From: Theropithecus gelada
Taxonomy: Eukaryota; Chordata; Mammalia; Primates; Cercopithecidae
Direction of reading: 5' to 3'
DNA: 64,000 bases
Assembly (NCBI RefSeq): GCF_003255815.1
Contig: NC_037668.1
Location: 11,581,161 to 11,645,160, forward strand
Part shown: positions 12,036 through 23,724 of the stretch, piece by piece
How the letters are laid out: every line of letters begins with the position of its first letter
How positions within the stretch are numbered: the first letter of the stretch is position 1
The notes under the pieces: generated by a model
Told to the model about the DNA's origin: nothing
The model's input: the letters and a program-made list of their open reading frames with translations, nothing else
The model's database searches: none
Translations under genes and position numbers: made by a program

Positions 12036-12378
12036 TTTTTTTTTTTTTTTTTGAGAAAGGGTCTTGCTCTACCCCCCAGGCTGGAGTGCAGAGGTGCAGT
12101 CTCAGCTCACTGCCACCTTCACCTCTTGGGCTCCATCCATCCTTCATCCATCTTTCTGCCTCAGCCTCCTGAGTAGCAAAGAGTGTAGACAGATGCCACC
12201 ACCACACAGGGCTAATTTTTGTATTTTTAGTAGAGACGGGGTTTCACCAGGTTGTCCAGGCTGGTCTCCATCCTCCAGGCTCAAGGCATCCACCCACCTT
12301 GGCCTCCCAAAGTTCCAAAAATTGCTTATTTATATTTGCAATGCAAAAAGAAATAGGCATGAGCTGCCACATCTGGCC
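12036..12378 (-). mobile_element. Old Alu (AluJ-like), minus orientation, intron 2 of copy 1
   Basis: A T-run is followed by degenerate Alu right and left arms ending 'catctggcc'. It has an extra A/T-rich piece near 12320-12350. The paralogous Alu in copy 2 is at 40198-40496, so insertion preceded the block duplication. Confidence 0.85.
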
Positions 12379-12439
12379 TGTTTCTCTTTTTATTCCATAT
12401 ATCAATAAGCATTTTTCTTTGACATGATGCTGCAGACCC

Positions 12440-12720
12440 AAAATCATGATTGCATATATGATTCCTCATTACCTATAAAATTGAATTCACTTTTTCCCTT
12501 TTATACCCAACTCTCCACAATCACCCTAGGCTCCTTAAGAAATTTGGTGAGTCTCTCATGACTCTAGCAATGCTTATATTCTAGGCACACCTGACAGGTC
12601 ATTTCTCAGATTACTTTTCTGAAATGAGACATGGTAGAAACAGATGTTTGCTTTCCTAGTAAACTGCTACAATGCTGATTTCTGTGTCTTTGTTTGCTTC
12701 TTCTTTCCGTGGAATGTACA
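12440..12720 (+). mobile_element. L2-like fragment in intron 2
   Basis: The style resembles L2 3' sequence ('attacctataaaattgaatt', then 'cccaactctccacaatcacc'). It is shared with copy 2 (about 40560-40810). Assignment is by pattern only. Confidence 0.4.
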
Positions 12721-12840
12721 CCCTCCACTCTAACACCCCACTCTAACCATCCTCGAACACCTGTGTAACATCACCTTTATCAGAAAACTTCCCAACCAGA
12801 TCCAGAAATCATTCCTATGACCTGACCTGTGTTCACACAG

Positions 12841-13005
12841 AGCTCCAGAACAAGACCAAGCTGACAGTGCTGGAAGGAGACATTCTGGATGAGCCATTCC
12901 TGAAGAGAGCCTGCCAGGACGTCTTGGTCGTCATCCACACCTCCTGTATCATTGATGTCTCCGGTGTCCCTCACAGAAAGTCCATCATGAATGTCAATGT
13001 CAACG
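12841..13005 (+). pseudogene. HSD3BP: Exon 3 of HSD3B pseudogene copy 1
   Basis: The exon is exactly 165 bp, as in functional HSD3B genes, flanked by 'cacacag' and 'gtacgg'. Its frame is open: KLQNKTKLTVLEGDILDEPF, then KRACQDVLVVIHTSCIIDV, ending NVNVN. Changes from the family pattern include DVSV to DVLV and a V-P-H-R-K stretch where VTHRE is usual. No stop or frameshift lies within this exon, but the frame arriving from exon 2 is already broken. Confidence 0.95.
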
Positions 13006-15288
13006 GTACGGTGGCCTGGGGAGGAGATGGACCAAGGTGGGGAAATGAGGATCAGAAAGAAGGGCAGGAAGGAAAGAGAAGTCTCTCCACTGAACACCTG
13101 CTGTGCTCTGGGCCAAGTGCCTTTGCTGATCACTACCAACTGGGGGAACTCAAGGCTGCTATTTTCAGTTTCATAGATGAGAAAACTAGGACTGAGCAAA
13201 GACAAGCAACTTGTCCAAAGTCCCACAGGTGAGTAAGTAGGTAAGTAGGAGAGTTCAACTTTAAACTCACTCCTGTGTGACTCCAAAGGCTGTGGAAGCT
13301 CTTTCTAATGTGGCCCCAGTCAAAAGTCAATTAATCTCTGACTTCAGACTCTTGAAATCCAGTTACCCCTTGGCTCCCCAGACCAGAATCAGACCTTCCA
13401 GGTGTCACCATAGTCATCATTTTGAACCTTGTGTGCAGGCTGATGAGAACATTCAGAGCCCTCCTGCTCACCTCCAAGAAGAAGTCCTCTCAAGAGAACT
13501 AGCAAAGCTGGTTCACAGAGGTCTGTCAGGACAGAATTATCTAGCACATGCCTTCCCACAATATTTTTTTTAACAATAAGAGTTTCCCAGTGTACCAGAA
13601 TGCAATCTGTTCAGCTCACCACAGGGTCTGCTATGACATAGCTGTTTCCAGCCAGGTGCCCAAAGTGCACCCTCATTCAATCCTCATCCCTTAAATGCTT
13701 GGTGGTCTTTCTGAATTGTCACTTTCCAACCTACTTTAAATTCAGACACATTTCCTTAAGGAATCTTCTAATGCACTCTCACTCTCTGATCTCCAGAGCC
13801 TCTTCAGCACTACAGCACCCCAACCTCCGGCCTGGCCCTCCACATTCAGTCTACTCAAACTCCTTTTCTTTTTTTTTTTTTTTTTTTTGACAGAGTTTCA
13901 CTCTTGTCACCCAGGCTGGAGTGCAGTGGCATGATCTCAGCTCACTGCAATCTTCACCTCCGAGGTTCAAGCAATTCTCCTGCCTCAGCTTCCCAATGTA
14001 GCTGAGATTACAGGTGCCCACCACCACACCAAGCTAATTTTTTTTTTTTTTTTTTTTGTATTTTTAGTAGAGATGGGGTTTCACCGTGTTGGCCAGGCTG
14101 GTCTTGAATTCCTGACCTCAGGTGATCCACCCACCTCTGCCTCCCAAAGTGCTGGGATTACAGGCACGAGCCACCGCACCCAGCCTCAAACTCCTTTTCT
14201 AAAGCAACTAATTGCTTTTGAGTCGCCAGTGTCATCTCAAAAAACAAAAACAAACAAAAACAAAAAACAAAAAAAAAAACCCTTTCCAGTTGCTACTTAC
14301 CCATACCTCTAAATACCTCTACAGTGAAAGGAGGATGCTAAGAGTAACCAGTTTTTTATTTTAATTCCTGCTCTCCACAGCTCCGTACAACAGGGGATAT
14401 GAAATGACAGGGGAAGACATCTGTTAGATGTCTTCTAGATGGAAAGACAGTTAGAGACATCTGTTTCCGAAAACCATTATCACTCCCAGGCTTAGAAAAT
14501 ACTTCACAATGTTGATCAATTCCCCCTTGAAGGCCAACTAACTCCAAATTTTCTCCCTCATTGGATTAATTTTTAAAAACCTGAGACTGTCTCTCCAGAA
14601 ATTCAAATTGCACAGAGACTTTAAATTGGGAGCCTCTTTCCCAGGGAACACACAATCAAGAAAAGAGTGTGGGTCTCCAGCATGTTCCCACAACCCACGG
14701 TTTGCTCAATGTCCAGAGATGGTCCTTGTGACAAAGTTTTATTAGTACTCAACAAAATGAGAAAAATATGAACAATTTCATGTATATTGAAGAGTGTATA
14801 TTGCCTGCATACTATGTATTTGTGTGTGTATCGTGTGAATTCTTCCACTACCCTTTTGTGCCTAAGAACTGGGATTAGCCACACACTCAGAGTATTTTTA
14901 GATTTTAAATGATCTGTATTTAATGGTATTGATGAAAAATCATAATTATTCAATGTCTACGTGACAAAACAAAAAGTGATAACCCGAGGTCATTTTCCAA
15001 AATTAAGGTACACACACACACAAACACACACACACAGACACATACATGAAACCCAAAAGTCTAAAAATTCTTGCTCTCCAGAACCCACATGTCAGTTTCT
15101 TTTCATCTTTGTGTTTTTCCTGTGGTTGTAGCGTGGCCCAGTGTTAGTCAGAGCCACAGAAGAATGTATCCTGAGTCTGTTACAACCACTGCACTTGGGA
15201 GTGAGGAGTGGGGCACATGGATCTGTGTACGTGGTTGGACCCCCTTAGGGATATTTCCTGACACTGACAGTATGCTCTTTGTGGGCAG
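13006..15288 (+). other. Intron 3 of HSD3B copy 1
   Basis: The intron is 2283 bp, begins GTACGG and ends 'gtgggcag'. It contains a MIR-like segment (about 13090-13240), an AluS on the minus strand (13870-14184), an AAAC-rich run (14239-14280) and a CA run (15009-15036). The corresponding intron of copy 2 is three times longer because of a retroviral insertion. Confidence 0.85.
13870..14184 (-). mobile_element. AluS, minus orientation, with 16-bp target-site duplication
   Basis: A full-length Alu lies between perfect 16-base repeats (ctcaaactccttttct at 13854-13869 and 14185-14200). The paralogous site in copy 2 (about 46545) is empty. The insertion is therefore either younger than the duplication or lost from copy 2; the clean empty site favours the former. 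Confidence 0.92.
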
Positions 15289-16512
15289 GTACTCAGCTCC
15301 TGTTGGAGGCCTGTGTCCAAGCTAGTGTACTAGTCTTCATCTACCCCAGTGCCCTAGAGGTAGCCGGGCCCAACTCTTACAAGGAAATCATCGAGAATGC
15401 CCATGAACAAGACTCTCTGGAAAACACATGGTCTGCTCCATATCCACACAGCAAAAAGCTCGCTGAGAAGGCTGTGCTGGCAGCTAATGGATGGACTCTG
15501 AAAAACGGTGATACCTTTTACACTTGTGTCTTAAGACCCATGTATATCTATGGAGAAGGAAGCACATTTCTTACTGCCAATATAAATGAGGCCCTGAACA
15601 ACAATGGGATCCTGTCAAGTGTTGGCAAGTTCTCCACAGTCAACCCAGTCTATACTGGCAACGTGGCCTGGGCCCACATTCTGGCCTTGAGGGCCCTGCG
15701 GGACCCCAAGAAGGCCCTAAGTGTCCGAGGGCAGTTCTACTACATCTCAGATGACACATCTCACCAAAGCTATGATAACTTTAATTACACCCTGAGCAAA
15801 GAGTTTGACCTCTGCCTTGATTCCAGATGGAGCCTTCCTTTATCCCTGATGTACTGGATTGGTTTCCTGCTGGAAATAGTGAGTCTCCTGCTCAGGCCAA
15901 TTTACACCTATTGACCGCCCTTCAATCGTCACACAGTGACATTGTCAAATAGTGTGTTCATCTTCTCTTACAAGAAGGCTCAGCGAGATCTGGCATATAA
16001 GCCGCTCTACAGCTGGGAGGAAGCCAAGCAGAAAACCGTGGAGTGGGTGGGTTCCCTTGTGGACCGGCACAAGGAGACCCTGAAGTCCAAGACTCAGTGA
16101 TTTAAGGATGACAGAGATGTGCATGTGGGTGTTGTTAGGCGATGTCATCAAGCTCCACCCTCCTGGCTTCATACAGAAGGTGACAAGGGCACAAGCCCAG
16201 GTCCTGCTGCCTCCCTTTCTCACAATGCCCAACTTATTGTCTTCTTCATGTCATCAAAATCTGCACAGTCACTGGCCCAACCAGAAGCTTTCTGTCCTAA
16301 TCATACACCAGAGGACAGACAATGTGATTTGCTTTTTCCAAATCTCAGTGGCTGATTCTGAACATTTGTGGTCTCTTTTATCTTGAGAGTCTCTTTTAAC
16401 TACTAGAACTCCATTTCTCCTCCTAAATGAGAAAGGATTTCTTTTCTTTTAACTCTCCTGTTTCTTCACACAGTTCAATGAAACAAGCAATAAATGTTTT
16501 AATGCTTAACCT
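15289..16512 (+). pseudogene. HSD3BP: Exon 4 of HSD3B pseudogene copy 1, one premature stop
   Basis: The acceptor 'gtgggcag' is intact. The frame is open from 15289 (GTQLLLEACVQASV) to 15911 and stops at TGA 15912-15914, where CGA is expected (about residue 312 of 373). The same frame then runs 61 more codons without a further lesion, to the normal TGA at 16098-16100 (...KETLKSKTQ). The catalytic Y-x3-K motif is present as YPHSK (Tyr codon 15441-15443, Lys codon 15453-15455). The hydrophobic segment LMYWIGFLLEIVSLLLRP precedes the stop. The 3'UTR has an AATAAA at 16489-16494, so polyadenylation near 16512 is expected. Confidence 0.96.
16489..16494 (+). terminator. Polyadenylation signal AATAAA, HSD3B copy 1
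   Basis: A canonical hexamer lies at the expected end of the HSD3B 3'UTR. Copy 2 carries the same signal at 49414-49419. Confidence 0.8.
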
Positions 16513-19290
16513 GGAGGGAGGTATGGTTTCTGTTAATACATACTTTCCTCCTTTCCCTTTCATTTCCAGGTATCACCATCTCCAACTTAGAAGAGTAGCA
16601 TGAAACCGGGGTTGGGGGGGTGAGCAGAGTAGTGGGAGGGTCAGGAAGGGTGGTTGAAAGCTGAATAAGCTCTACCTTATTTCAGGCATGTACAACTTGA
16701 GCTACATATGACATACATTACCTCATTTAATACTCATCAGAAACCCGAGGCGGGGTGGCTATTTCCATTTTATTGGTGAGGAAATTTCTTCACAGTCAAC
16801 TGATTAGTGGCTAGGCCTGCTATCAGGAAATTGGCCAAGAAAGTCCCTATGTTTCCACCAAATCAAACAGCCTGAACTGGCCTTGTCAGTGGTACAGCAG
16901 AGTACTGGAGCATGGGGTGCCAATCCTTGGGAGAGCCCTAGCTTACTTGGGTTACCTCCTTCTTGCATAGTCCCATGCAGGGGATTCTCTAGAACTCGGG
17001 AAATTCCCTGAGGGGCATCTGGAAGGGCTTGCATGCCTTACCAAATGGCCTTGAGCAGGGGAGAGCAAGCAAAAATGCATCCAGCCTCCACGAGCTTTAG
17101 TGCCAATTTCCTTGAAGGTCTCTAGGACACACCTGGCTATAAGTGTGTTGGCCATTCTGGTCATTAATAACCTTGCATTTCACCCTTTCAAATCTCACAA
17201 TGAAGCCACACCATGGGTTCCTGGGCAAGTAAAGGGAACAAGTGTGAACTTCTTCAAAATATACCTCCTCTTCAGCTCAAAAAGTAAAAGTGTACTATCC
17301 CACATCCCCAGATTTAACTGCCTCTTCCTCTTTCTTTATCCTTCTCTCCTTTGAATCACATCCTTTCTTCCTTTATTCTTCCACCTCCTTAGCCACTTTC
17401 CTTCCCTCCATCTCCCTTTTAGTCACTGGCCCTCTTATTCTTCTCAACGTACCTGAGAAGTGGAGACAAATCAGGACAAGTTTGGGGACTTCAACGATGA
17501 CATAGTCAATAACCAACCAAAGAAGCAACAGTAAAAAACAAACAAACAAACAACAAACAAAATCCAGTCTCAGGGACATCAGGGACAGAGTAGAACTGAA
17601 GCAGGTGAGGAGGTTGCTGTGGGGTCAGAGTGTGTGGAGGGGAAGCTGTCTCCCTCTGCACCTGGGTGTGACAGCAATGATGACAGTCACACCCAGGATC
17701 AAGATGGCTTCTTTCCTACACAGGAAGTTTACACATCATTAATCAGTTGAATTTGATTATCACAAAGGATATAGTATCAGTGTTCATTCTGGCGGGAAAA
17801 GAGAAAAACATTCTGGCCCAGATGAACAGGTTTCCACCACTTTCAAAACCCGGAGGAACCGATAATCAGCACTAGCATCAGGGCGGAGTGGCCCCAGGCA
17901 ATGGGGTAAAGTGAAAAATGCAGCACCCTCCTTCCCCATCCTCTGCACAAAATGCCAAGAGCCAGCATCTGTCCAGCTCTTGAAAGGCATGCACACCATC
18001 CATATGTTAATGCAAAATTGTACGGGAGGGAAAGGAGGGTGGTAGAATCTGGGGCAAGAGCCCTTCCTCCTTGTTTTTCAGCCTGGTGAAACCCTACACC
18101 TATGAACCACCGGGGCAATTTTCACAGGGAAGGAAAGGGAAAGGACATATCTCCATCGGGCAGCAAGGAGTGGTCGAAGAGAGACGAGGGAATCGGATGG
18201 CTAGCATTCTCAACTGAACAAGCATAGAGGCCCTGTTGTGTTGTAGCCAACAATATGTGCCATCCCTTCTTACAGCTACAGGTGCCAGGCAGGCAGAGAT
18301 CCTGCACCAAGCCCCACCGCACCTCACGTGATGCATCACACGGGAGCAGCAAAATCTCAGAGGGAAGAACAAGGAAACCAGACCCAGCGGGCACTTTTGG
18401 GTCCGTTTTCTTCACCTGGGTGGCTCTGCAAGGTACCTGGCAAAGGAATAAATGAAAGCACGGGCAAGTGCTCAGCCACCGGCTTAAGAGCTAGGTGTGT
18501 ATAAGTACAGAGAATGGATCTGAGCTGAAGTCACTGGGAAAAGCCGCAGGAGCCCATGGGGCTTGAATGAGGCCTTGGATTCTTGGGTCCAGGCAGGGGG
18601 CACAGCCAGGGCAGTGGTTTGGAGGAGGACAAAGGGCATGAAGAGCCCCCTCAACTGCTGAGAAGCGTGTACAGAGGGCAGATGAGGAGCTCAGGTGCAA
18701 GATTCAGCCACCGACCAGACAGGCAGGCTCTGAGGGCCTGGGTGGGGTGTGGTACCCACAGTGGCCTGCTGAGGACTGGCAGGAAAGTGGTGGGAGGCCA
18801 ATTCTTATGTGAAATCTTTTGATTTCTAAATATTAGTTACTAACTCTAAATTTGAAACAGCAGTGTGAAGACCAGCTTTAAGAGGGATGTGTGGGCTAGT
18901 GTTCAAACTGTACATGTAATATTTTGTATCTTAAAAAGTGGGTGGCGAGGTGTCAGCAGCAAATCTGTGCATTCTCAGTGATGTCCCAAATATACATTAT
19001 TATATCATATTTTCAAATTTTCTGTGTGTTTAACACAGGTTATTTTTTTAAATAAATTAAATTTGGTTGGGGAATAATGTGCAAATTAACAAAACACATT
19101 CAAAGGCTGGACCCAGGCTTAAGGCCTCCGATTTTCCACTTCTGCTCCCAGTCTAGCAGTCCAGTGGGGGAGATAAAATACGAGACATGTTGGGTGCTGT
19201 GCACAGTAAATGTGCGGAGTGTCGTAACAGAGGATAGTGCTTCCGGATGATCCATTCCCCTGGAGATTCATGGGGTCCTTGCATTTGGGC
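16513..19290. repeat. Paralogous segment D1 (downstream of HSD3B copy 1)
   Basis: This stretch aligns with D2 (49441-52230) and, from about 16740, with D0 (1762-4300). It begins with unique 3' flank and a MIR-like piece (about 16680-16880). Open frames here differ between copies, so no gene is called. Confidence 0.85.
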
Positions 19291-19608
19291 TGGATATCAA
19301 AAGATGGGTAGGATTTCAACAGACAGGAATGTGAGTGAAAGTATTCCAGGCAGAAGCAATGCAGTCTGCAAAGACCCAGGTAAGAAAGGGATCAATTTTA
19401 GGCAACAATGAGACCAGACCAGAGAACACTAGGCCAGGGGAAAGGTGGAAGATACACCTAGAAAGACATGATGGGCATAGACAGGATCACCCAGGGTCAC
19501 TTCTAGAGACACCCTGCCATCTTCCTTCTTTGACCTCAGAGTACGAGTCTGTGCCCCCCTTAAAAACCACTTTCACATACAACATGCCTCATGTTCTCTC
19601 AAAAATTT

Positions 19609-19851
19609 GACTCTACGGGAAAAGAAAGTCTCCTCTAGCTATGAATATTGACGGTGATGCTAAAAGCTGGGACATCGTTCACTATGCAATGGGAATTGTT
19701 CAGCCGTCCCTGGAAGATTACGATGGCAGTATTTTCTAGGATGGACTGAAAGAGATGAAGAGGATACTTCAAGAATCTAGGTAAGAAATGAAGGCCTGAT
19801 TTATGCGTTGGTAACAAAACTGAATACAGGGGCAACTGAGGCAGGCCCAAG
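19609..19851 (+). other. Exon-like block, strongly conserved with E2
   Basis: By eye this block differs from 52573-52815 at only about six positions, while the flanks diverge much more. On the plus strand it could encode a peptide including LAMNIDGDAKSWDIVHYAMG, then a TAG shared by both copies, then GLKEMKRILQESR leading into a good donor-like AG|GTAAGA. On the minus strand an open frame also spans it in both copies. I do not recognise the protein. It may be a relic exon of another gene or a gene-conversion tract. Confidence 0.4.
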
Positions 19852-20131
19852 GCAGAATGACCTAGTTTAGACAGGACTGGGTGTGGGCACAGAACTCTCA
19901 TGCACGCACTTTCTCAAGCCAGAAACCTGGATGGCAGCCCCGGACTCCTTCCACCTGTCATTCAGGGCTACCAACTTTACCTCCACAATGCCTCTTGCAT
20001 GTATCCTCTTCCTCCCTGGTAAACATCATTCCTACTTTTACCCCCCCACAGGCCTCCCCACCTTGGAGAGTCACCCATGAAATCTATTTGCAGGAGTCCA
20101 GAGTTCTTTCCAAACTAGTCTCACCATGTCA

Positions 20132-20590
20132 CTCCCTTCCTTAAAACCAACCACTGGGTGGAGCCCCAGGACCGTCAGGGTGAGCCTGAGAGCCTTAGCA
20201 AAACATATAGGACCTCTGAAGACCTGGGCCCTGCCTAACACTCCAGATTAATTCTTACCACCAATCCCTGTCCTATCCCCAGATTCTCCTAATTTTTGCC
20301 TCAACAGTTTTCCAAAAATCAGGGCTTCCTGCGTGCAGTATGCTTTTACATCTACCCATGCTAGTGCACGGCATTCCTTCTGCTTAGAAGGTGCCCAGCT
20401 CTCCTACCAGTGCATCCTTCCCAGGTTCTTCTTTTACATCCTCCATGCTTTGTGCATATCTAGTTGCACTGCCATTAATTTTTTATTTATATATCCTGTT
20501 CCCCACCCCTACACTGCCATGTCCTGAGGACAGTAATTCACCATATCATCTCTCTGTCCCCAGTGTCTGACACAAAATAGACACATGGGC
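20132..20590 (+). mobile_element. L2 3'-end fragment in E1
   Basis: The order of motifs is that of an L2 tail: 'tcactcccttccttaaaacc', 'gcattccttctgcttagaag', 'cctgaggacagtaattcacc' and 'gtgtctgacacaaaatagac'. E2 lacks this piece. Confidence 0.65.
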
Positions 20591-20684
20591 TGATGGAGGA
20601 ATGGACGGATGCATGGATGGATGAATGGGTGGATGCATGGGTGGATGGACGGATGGATGAATGGATGGATGGATGGATGGATAA
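20591..20684. repeat. (GGAT)n microsatellite
   Basis: Imperfect GGAT/GCAT/GAAT tetranucleotides end in a cleaner run of GGAT units. It lies directly after the L2 end and is private to E1. Confidence 0.9.
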
Positions 20685-21040
20685 AACACAAGCAAACAGA
20701 ACTGTTAGAATGGAGAGAGGAAGAGATGGGGAGTCAGGGAGTAGAATGCTTTGAATGACAAAGCAAGAAAGAATTCAAAGATGACTTTTCAAGGTGTTGA
20801 TGAACCTGAAGAACCTGGATTATCATGATGAGAATGGAAAAAAAGGGAAGCCACATGGCAGGTATGGGGTTGAGAATGAACTTATTTGTGTGATGTGAAG
20901 AGTGAATGTAGGAGTGAGAGGCCCATGAGCAGGGAAAAGGAAATGCTGATGAAGGTGAAGTCCAGCTGTCATGGTTATAAAGGGATTGGGAATTAGATCC
21001 AAAACCTGAAATCGTGCAATGCCTGGAGCATTTTTATACT

Positions 21041-21150
21041 ACAAAAAAAAAAGAGAGAGAGAGAGAGAAAGAAAGAAAGAAGGAAAGAAGGAAAGAAGGA
21101 AAGAAAAGAAAGAAAAAAAGAAAAAAAGAAAGAAAGGAAGAGAGAGAAAA
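21041..21150. repeat. A-run, (GA)n and (GAAA)n tract
   Basis: A-run, GA dinucleotides and GAAA/GGAA units follow one another, giving an almost pure purine plus strand. It is private to E1. Confidence 0.9.
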
Positions 21151-23724
21151 ATTGCTTTTAAAAACTGAATTCAAAAGAGAGTTTCCCACTCTTAGGAGAC
21201 TCACGTGAGGACCACTCAACCTCTCCGGGTACATGTGCTTCTTAAGACATCAGGAGACTCTGGGGGAAATTTGGGTGGGAGTTCTTTTCCTTTATCACAG
21301 CCCAAGATCTCACCCAAGGGTAATGAGCAGAGAATTGAGACGGTGTTCTGAGGCATGAAAGAGGTTCATTAAAAGGAAGTGGAGGGGGAAGTCTGGATGA
21401 ACAGAAGGTGCCTTGGCCATTCTCTCCCCAAAGGCAGGGGTCACTGGGGTCAGTTACAGACTCCAAAACAGTCAGTAATCTGTTCTGGAAATCTGAAGCT
21501 CCCTATTGCATAGTGCAATCTTTTCTCAAGAAATGGAAGAATCAGGACTATTGAAGTCAACTCTTCTTCTTAATCAGGTACTGGTGACAGAGGAGTGGGT
21601 GTGAGATGGGCTGCAGGCCTATGGTCATCCTAACATGAACCCTGGCCACTGAGGTAGGAATACCCTTCTCACGAGCCCGGCCCTAGCTCCCTCTCTCACC
21701 ATCTGGAGTCTGTCAAATCCCTGGTGTAGCTGAGCAGGGGAGCTGTAAGGGCACATGGCTCATGAGGTCACACAGGGCCTGTGCTTGGCTTAAGGGACTG
21801 ACATGAGACCCCACATTTTATTTTGCACTGATCCTATCCCTGTAAAATATGCAGCGAGTCCTAATTATGAGAACTTCTTTTAGCAGCAGGCAAAACAACT
21901 ATTGTTCATTGATCAATCATGGGTAAATGGAAAAGGCTCTCTGGCTCCCCCAGGGCAGTTTGATGTCTTTGTAGAATTCAGATTATAGAGCTAAAGAGGG
22001 CTTCATCAGGCATGGTGGTGCAGGTTTCAGCAACATTGAGCATTGGCTCTGTCAATCCAGGGAATCTCAGGCTGTGAAGTTGTGTCTGTGATTTCTCCCA
22101 AATCTATTAACTTCAACACAGAAATCAGCAGAGCTACTTCAGCAGAAACCTCGAGGTGACCCTCGTTTCAGACATTCACTAGTGCTACACTTGACAAGAG
22201 AAATGTCTAGTCAGATCCTTTTCCAGCCCCTTGACAAAGTGGGCTAGCTTTTCCAAGGTCACACACTGTCCTTTCCCACCCAACAAAGCCAGGTACAGTG
22301 GACAATGCCTGATTTGCAGCAGTGGTGGGGACTCTGACTTACAGTTTCAAAGTCCTTGGCAGAGAATCTACTTAACTTCGAGCTTTTGCCGAATGTACCA
22401 TCTTGCCCTAGCATAACATGTGAAGCCTTGACATGAAGAAGTTCCTCCTGTCCACCTCTCACCCCCTGCAGTCCCTGGTGCCCCTGAAAATCATACTTAC
22501 AGTTGGCACAATAATTCACCACAAGCATGTTGGGCAGGAAGGGAACAAAATCAGCGTTCACCTTCACCCTTAAATGGTGTTGGAATGTGCAAGCATCTCT
22601 ACCTCTCTCATATTTGTCTCCCTAGCACTGAACACTAGGCCCGGCACTTGCCCACTCAGCTGAGGAGTGAACTTCTCAGGAGCTCTGCTCTTTATGAGTC
22701 ACAGCTTTGGGGCCGGGGAAGGCCAGCTATACACAGATGGTATCAGAACACCCAGGCAGAATCACTCCCTACTTCAGCCCTAGTAGGTCCAGAAAAGCAT
22801 CTCAGTGGAGTGTCTTTAGTGAATAAAAAGAATGCATGGAACTACTTTCAGTGAATTCCTGGTCTCCAGGAAATGGAGTCTGCCAATACTTTTACTTAGG
22901 TTGAACGTCTTTCAGATATATGAGTGGGAGAGTCAGCTTGAACACTGCATGTACACTGATACTTTTTCAACCTTCCTGAACACAGGGCAATGTGGTATAT
23001 GGAACAAATTGCCGCCCACCACATTGGCTTCCAAAGTTGACATTCTCAGCTGCTGGAATGAGGCAGGGCACCAGCTGGATGCAGAGAGCACTGTGAACAG
23101 TGGTTTGGATCCCAGGGGAGCAGCTGGAAATTGAAACCCATTGGAATGTGCTTTGGGTTAGCAGATATGAACTTAAAACCACAGTCTGGCAGCAGAAAAC
23201 TGCAATCTGCAGGGCACATGTGGCTGTCACAATGAGACAGAGGAGCAAGTACTAGGCAATTCATGCTGGAGACTGGCCAGGTGTGCTCCTTCCCTCCCAC
23301 ACAGGCAGAGAGGACGGAAATTATGTTCATGCCAAGGGCAGCTGAGAAAAGGAGTCATGTCTGGGGTTTTGATTTGATAAGTGAGCTGAGTTGGGAAAAT
23401 AAAGATTCATGAGAATAGGGGAAGAAGAGAGACTATGAGTGGCAAGGATGGTGAAGGCCAGCAGCAGCCTTCCACTGCTAGATTGATGGAAGCAGTGGAA
23501 GTTATCCGATGGACAGCCAACACAGGCACTTTTCCTGGCTCTTATTATATTGTCTTCACTATTTGGAGCAGTTGTGTGAAAGGTGGCCTACCAGGAGCAG
23601 ACAAAGACTGTTGCACCTTGCACTGCCCTTTGCCTCTGTAATTCTGGTGGAGGAGAGGATTGGAGCCTTATGTGTTATACTTACTGTAATCCCCAAGAAA
23701 GAATGGGGGGGGTCCCTAATTGGT

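Larger units (their letters stand above)
9013..12840 (+). other. Intron 2 of HSD3B copy 1
   Basis: The intron is 3828 bp, begins GTAAGT and ends 'cacacag'. It holds a GT/GA microsatellite (9513-9645), a CAA run (9746-9766), a MIR on the minus strand (about 10460-10695), a MIR on the plus strand (about 11285-11420), an old Alu on the minus strand (12036-12378) and L2-like sequence (about 12440-12720). It aligns throughout with the copy 2 intron (37231-40951). Confidence 0.8.
8602..16512 (+). pseudogene. HSD3BP: HSD3B pseudogene copy 1 (whole locus, four exons)
   Basis: This locus derives from 3-beta-hydroxysteroid dehydrogenase/delta-5-4 isomerase, the membrane-bound ER/mitochondrial enzyme that converts delta-5 steroids to delta-4 ketosteroids. 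Exon order and intron sizes follow the family: inferred exon 1 (8602-8654), exon 2 (8784-9012), intron 2 of 3.8 kb, exon 3 (12841-13005, 165 bp), intron 3 of 2.3 kb, and exon 4 from 15289 to the polyadenylation site near 16512. Visible donors and acceptors are GT/AG. It is nevertheless dead: exon 2 has a net 2-bp deletion that creates a TAA across the exon 2-3 junction after 47 codons, and exon 4 has a premature TGA (15912-15914). It is a duplicated, not processed, pseudogene. I cannot say which named primate HSD3BP it is orthologous to. Confidence 0.95.
19291..23710. repeat. Paralogous segment E1
   Basis: This stretch aligns with E2 (52231-58010), but the two differ by large indels. E1 has about 1.1 kb (20132-21250: L2, GGAT and GAAA repeats) that E2 lacks. 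E1 lacks about 2.5 kb of E2 (53862-56345) at position 22018. Similarity ends near 23710, which marks the right edge of block 1. No gene is recognised apart from the exon-like block noted separately. Confidence 0.82.

Noticed and set aside
12780..13286. 168-codon minus-strand frame across exon 3 of HSD3B copy 1
   Set aside because: It is antisense to a real exon with family-standard boundaries, and no minus-strand family is recognisable.
15279..15914. Exon 4 of copy 1 as a stand-alone 211-codon gene
   Set aside because: The frame opens in intron sequence at an ATG that is not a start in this family. It is a pseudogene exon.
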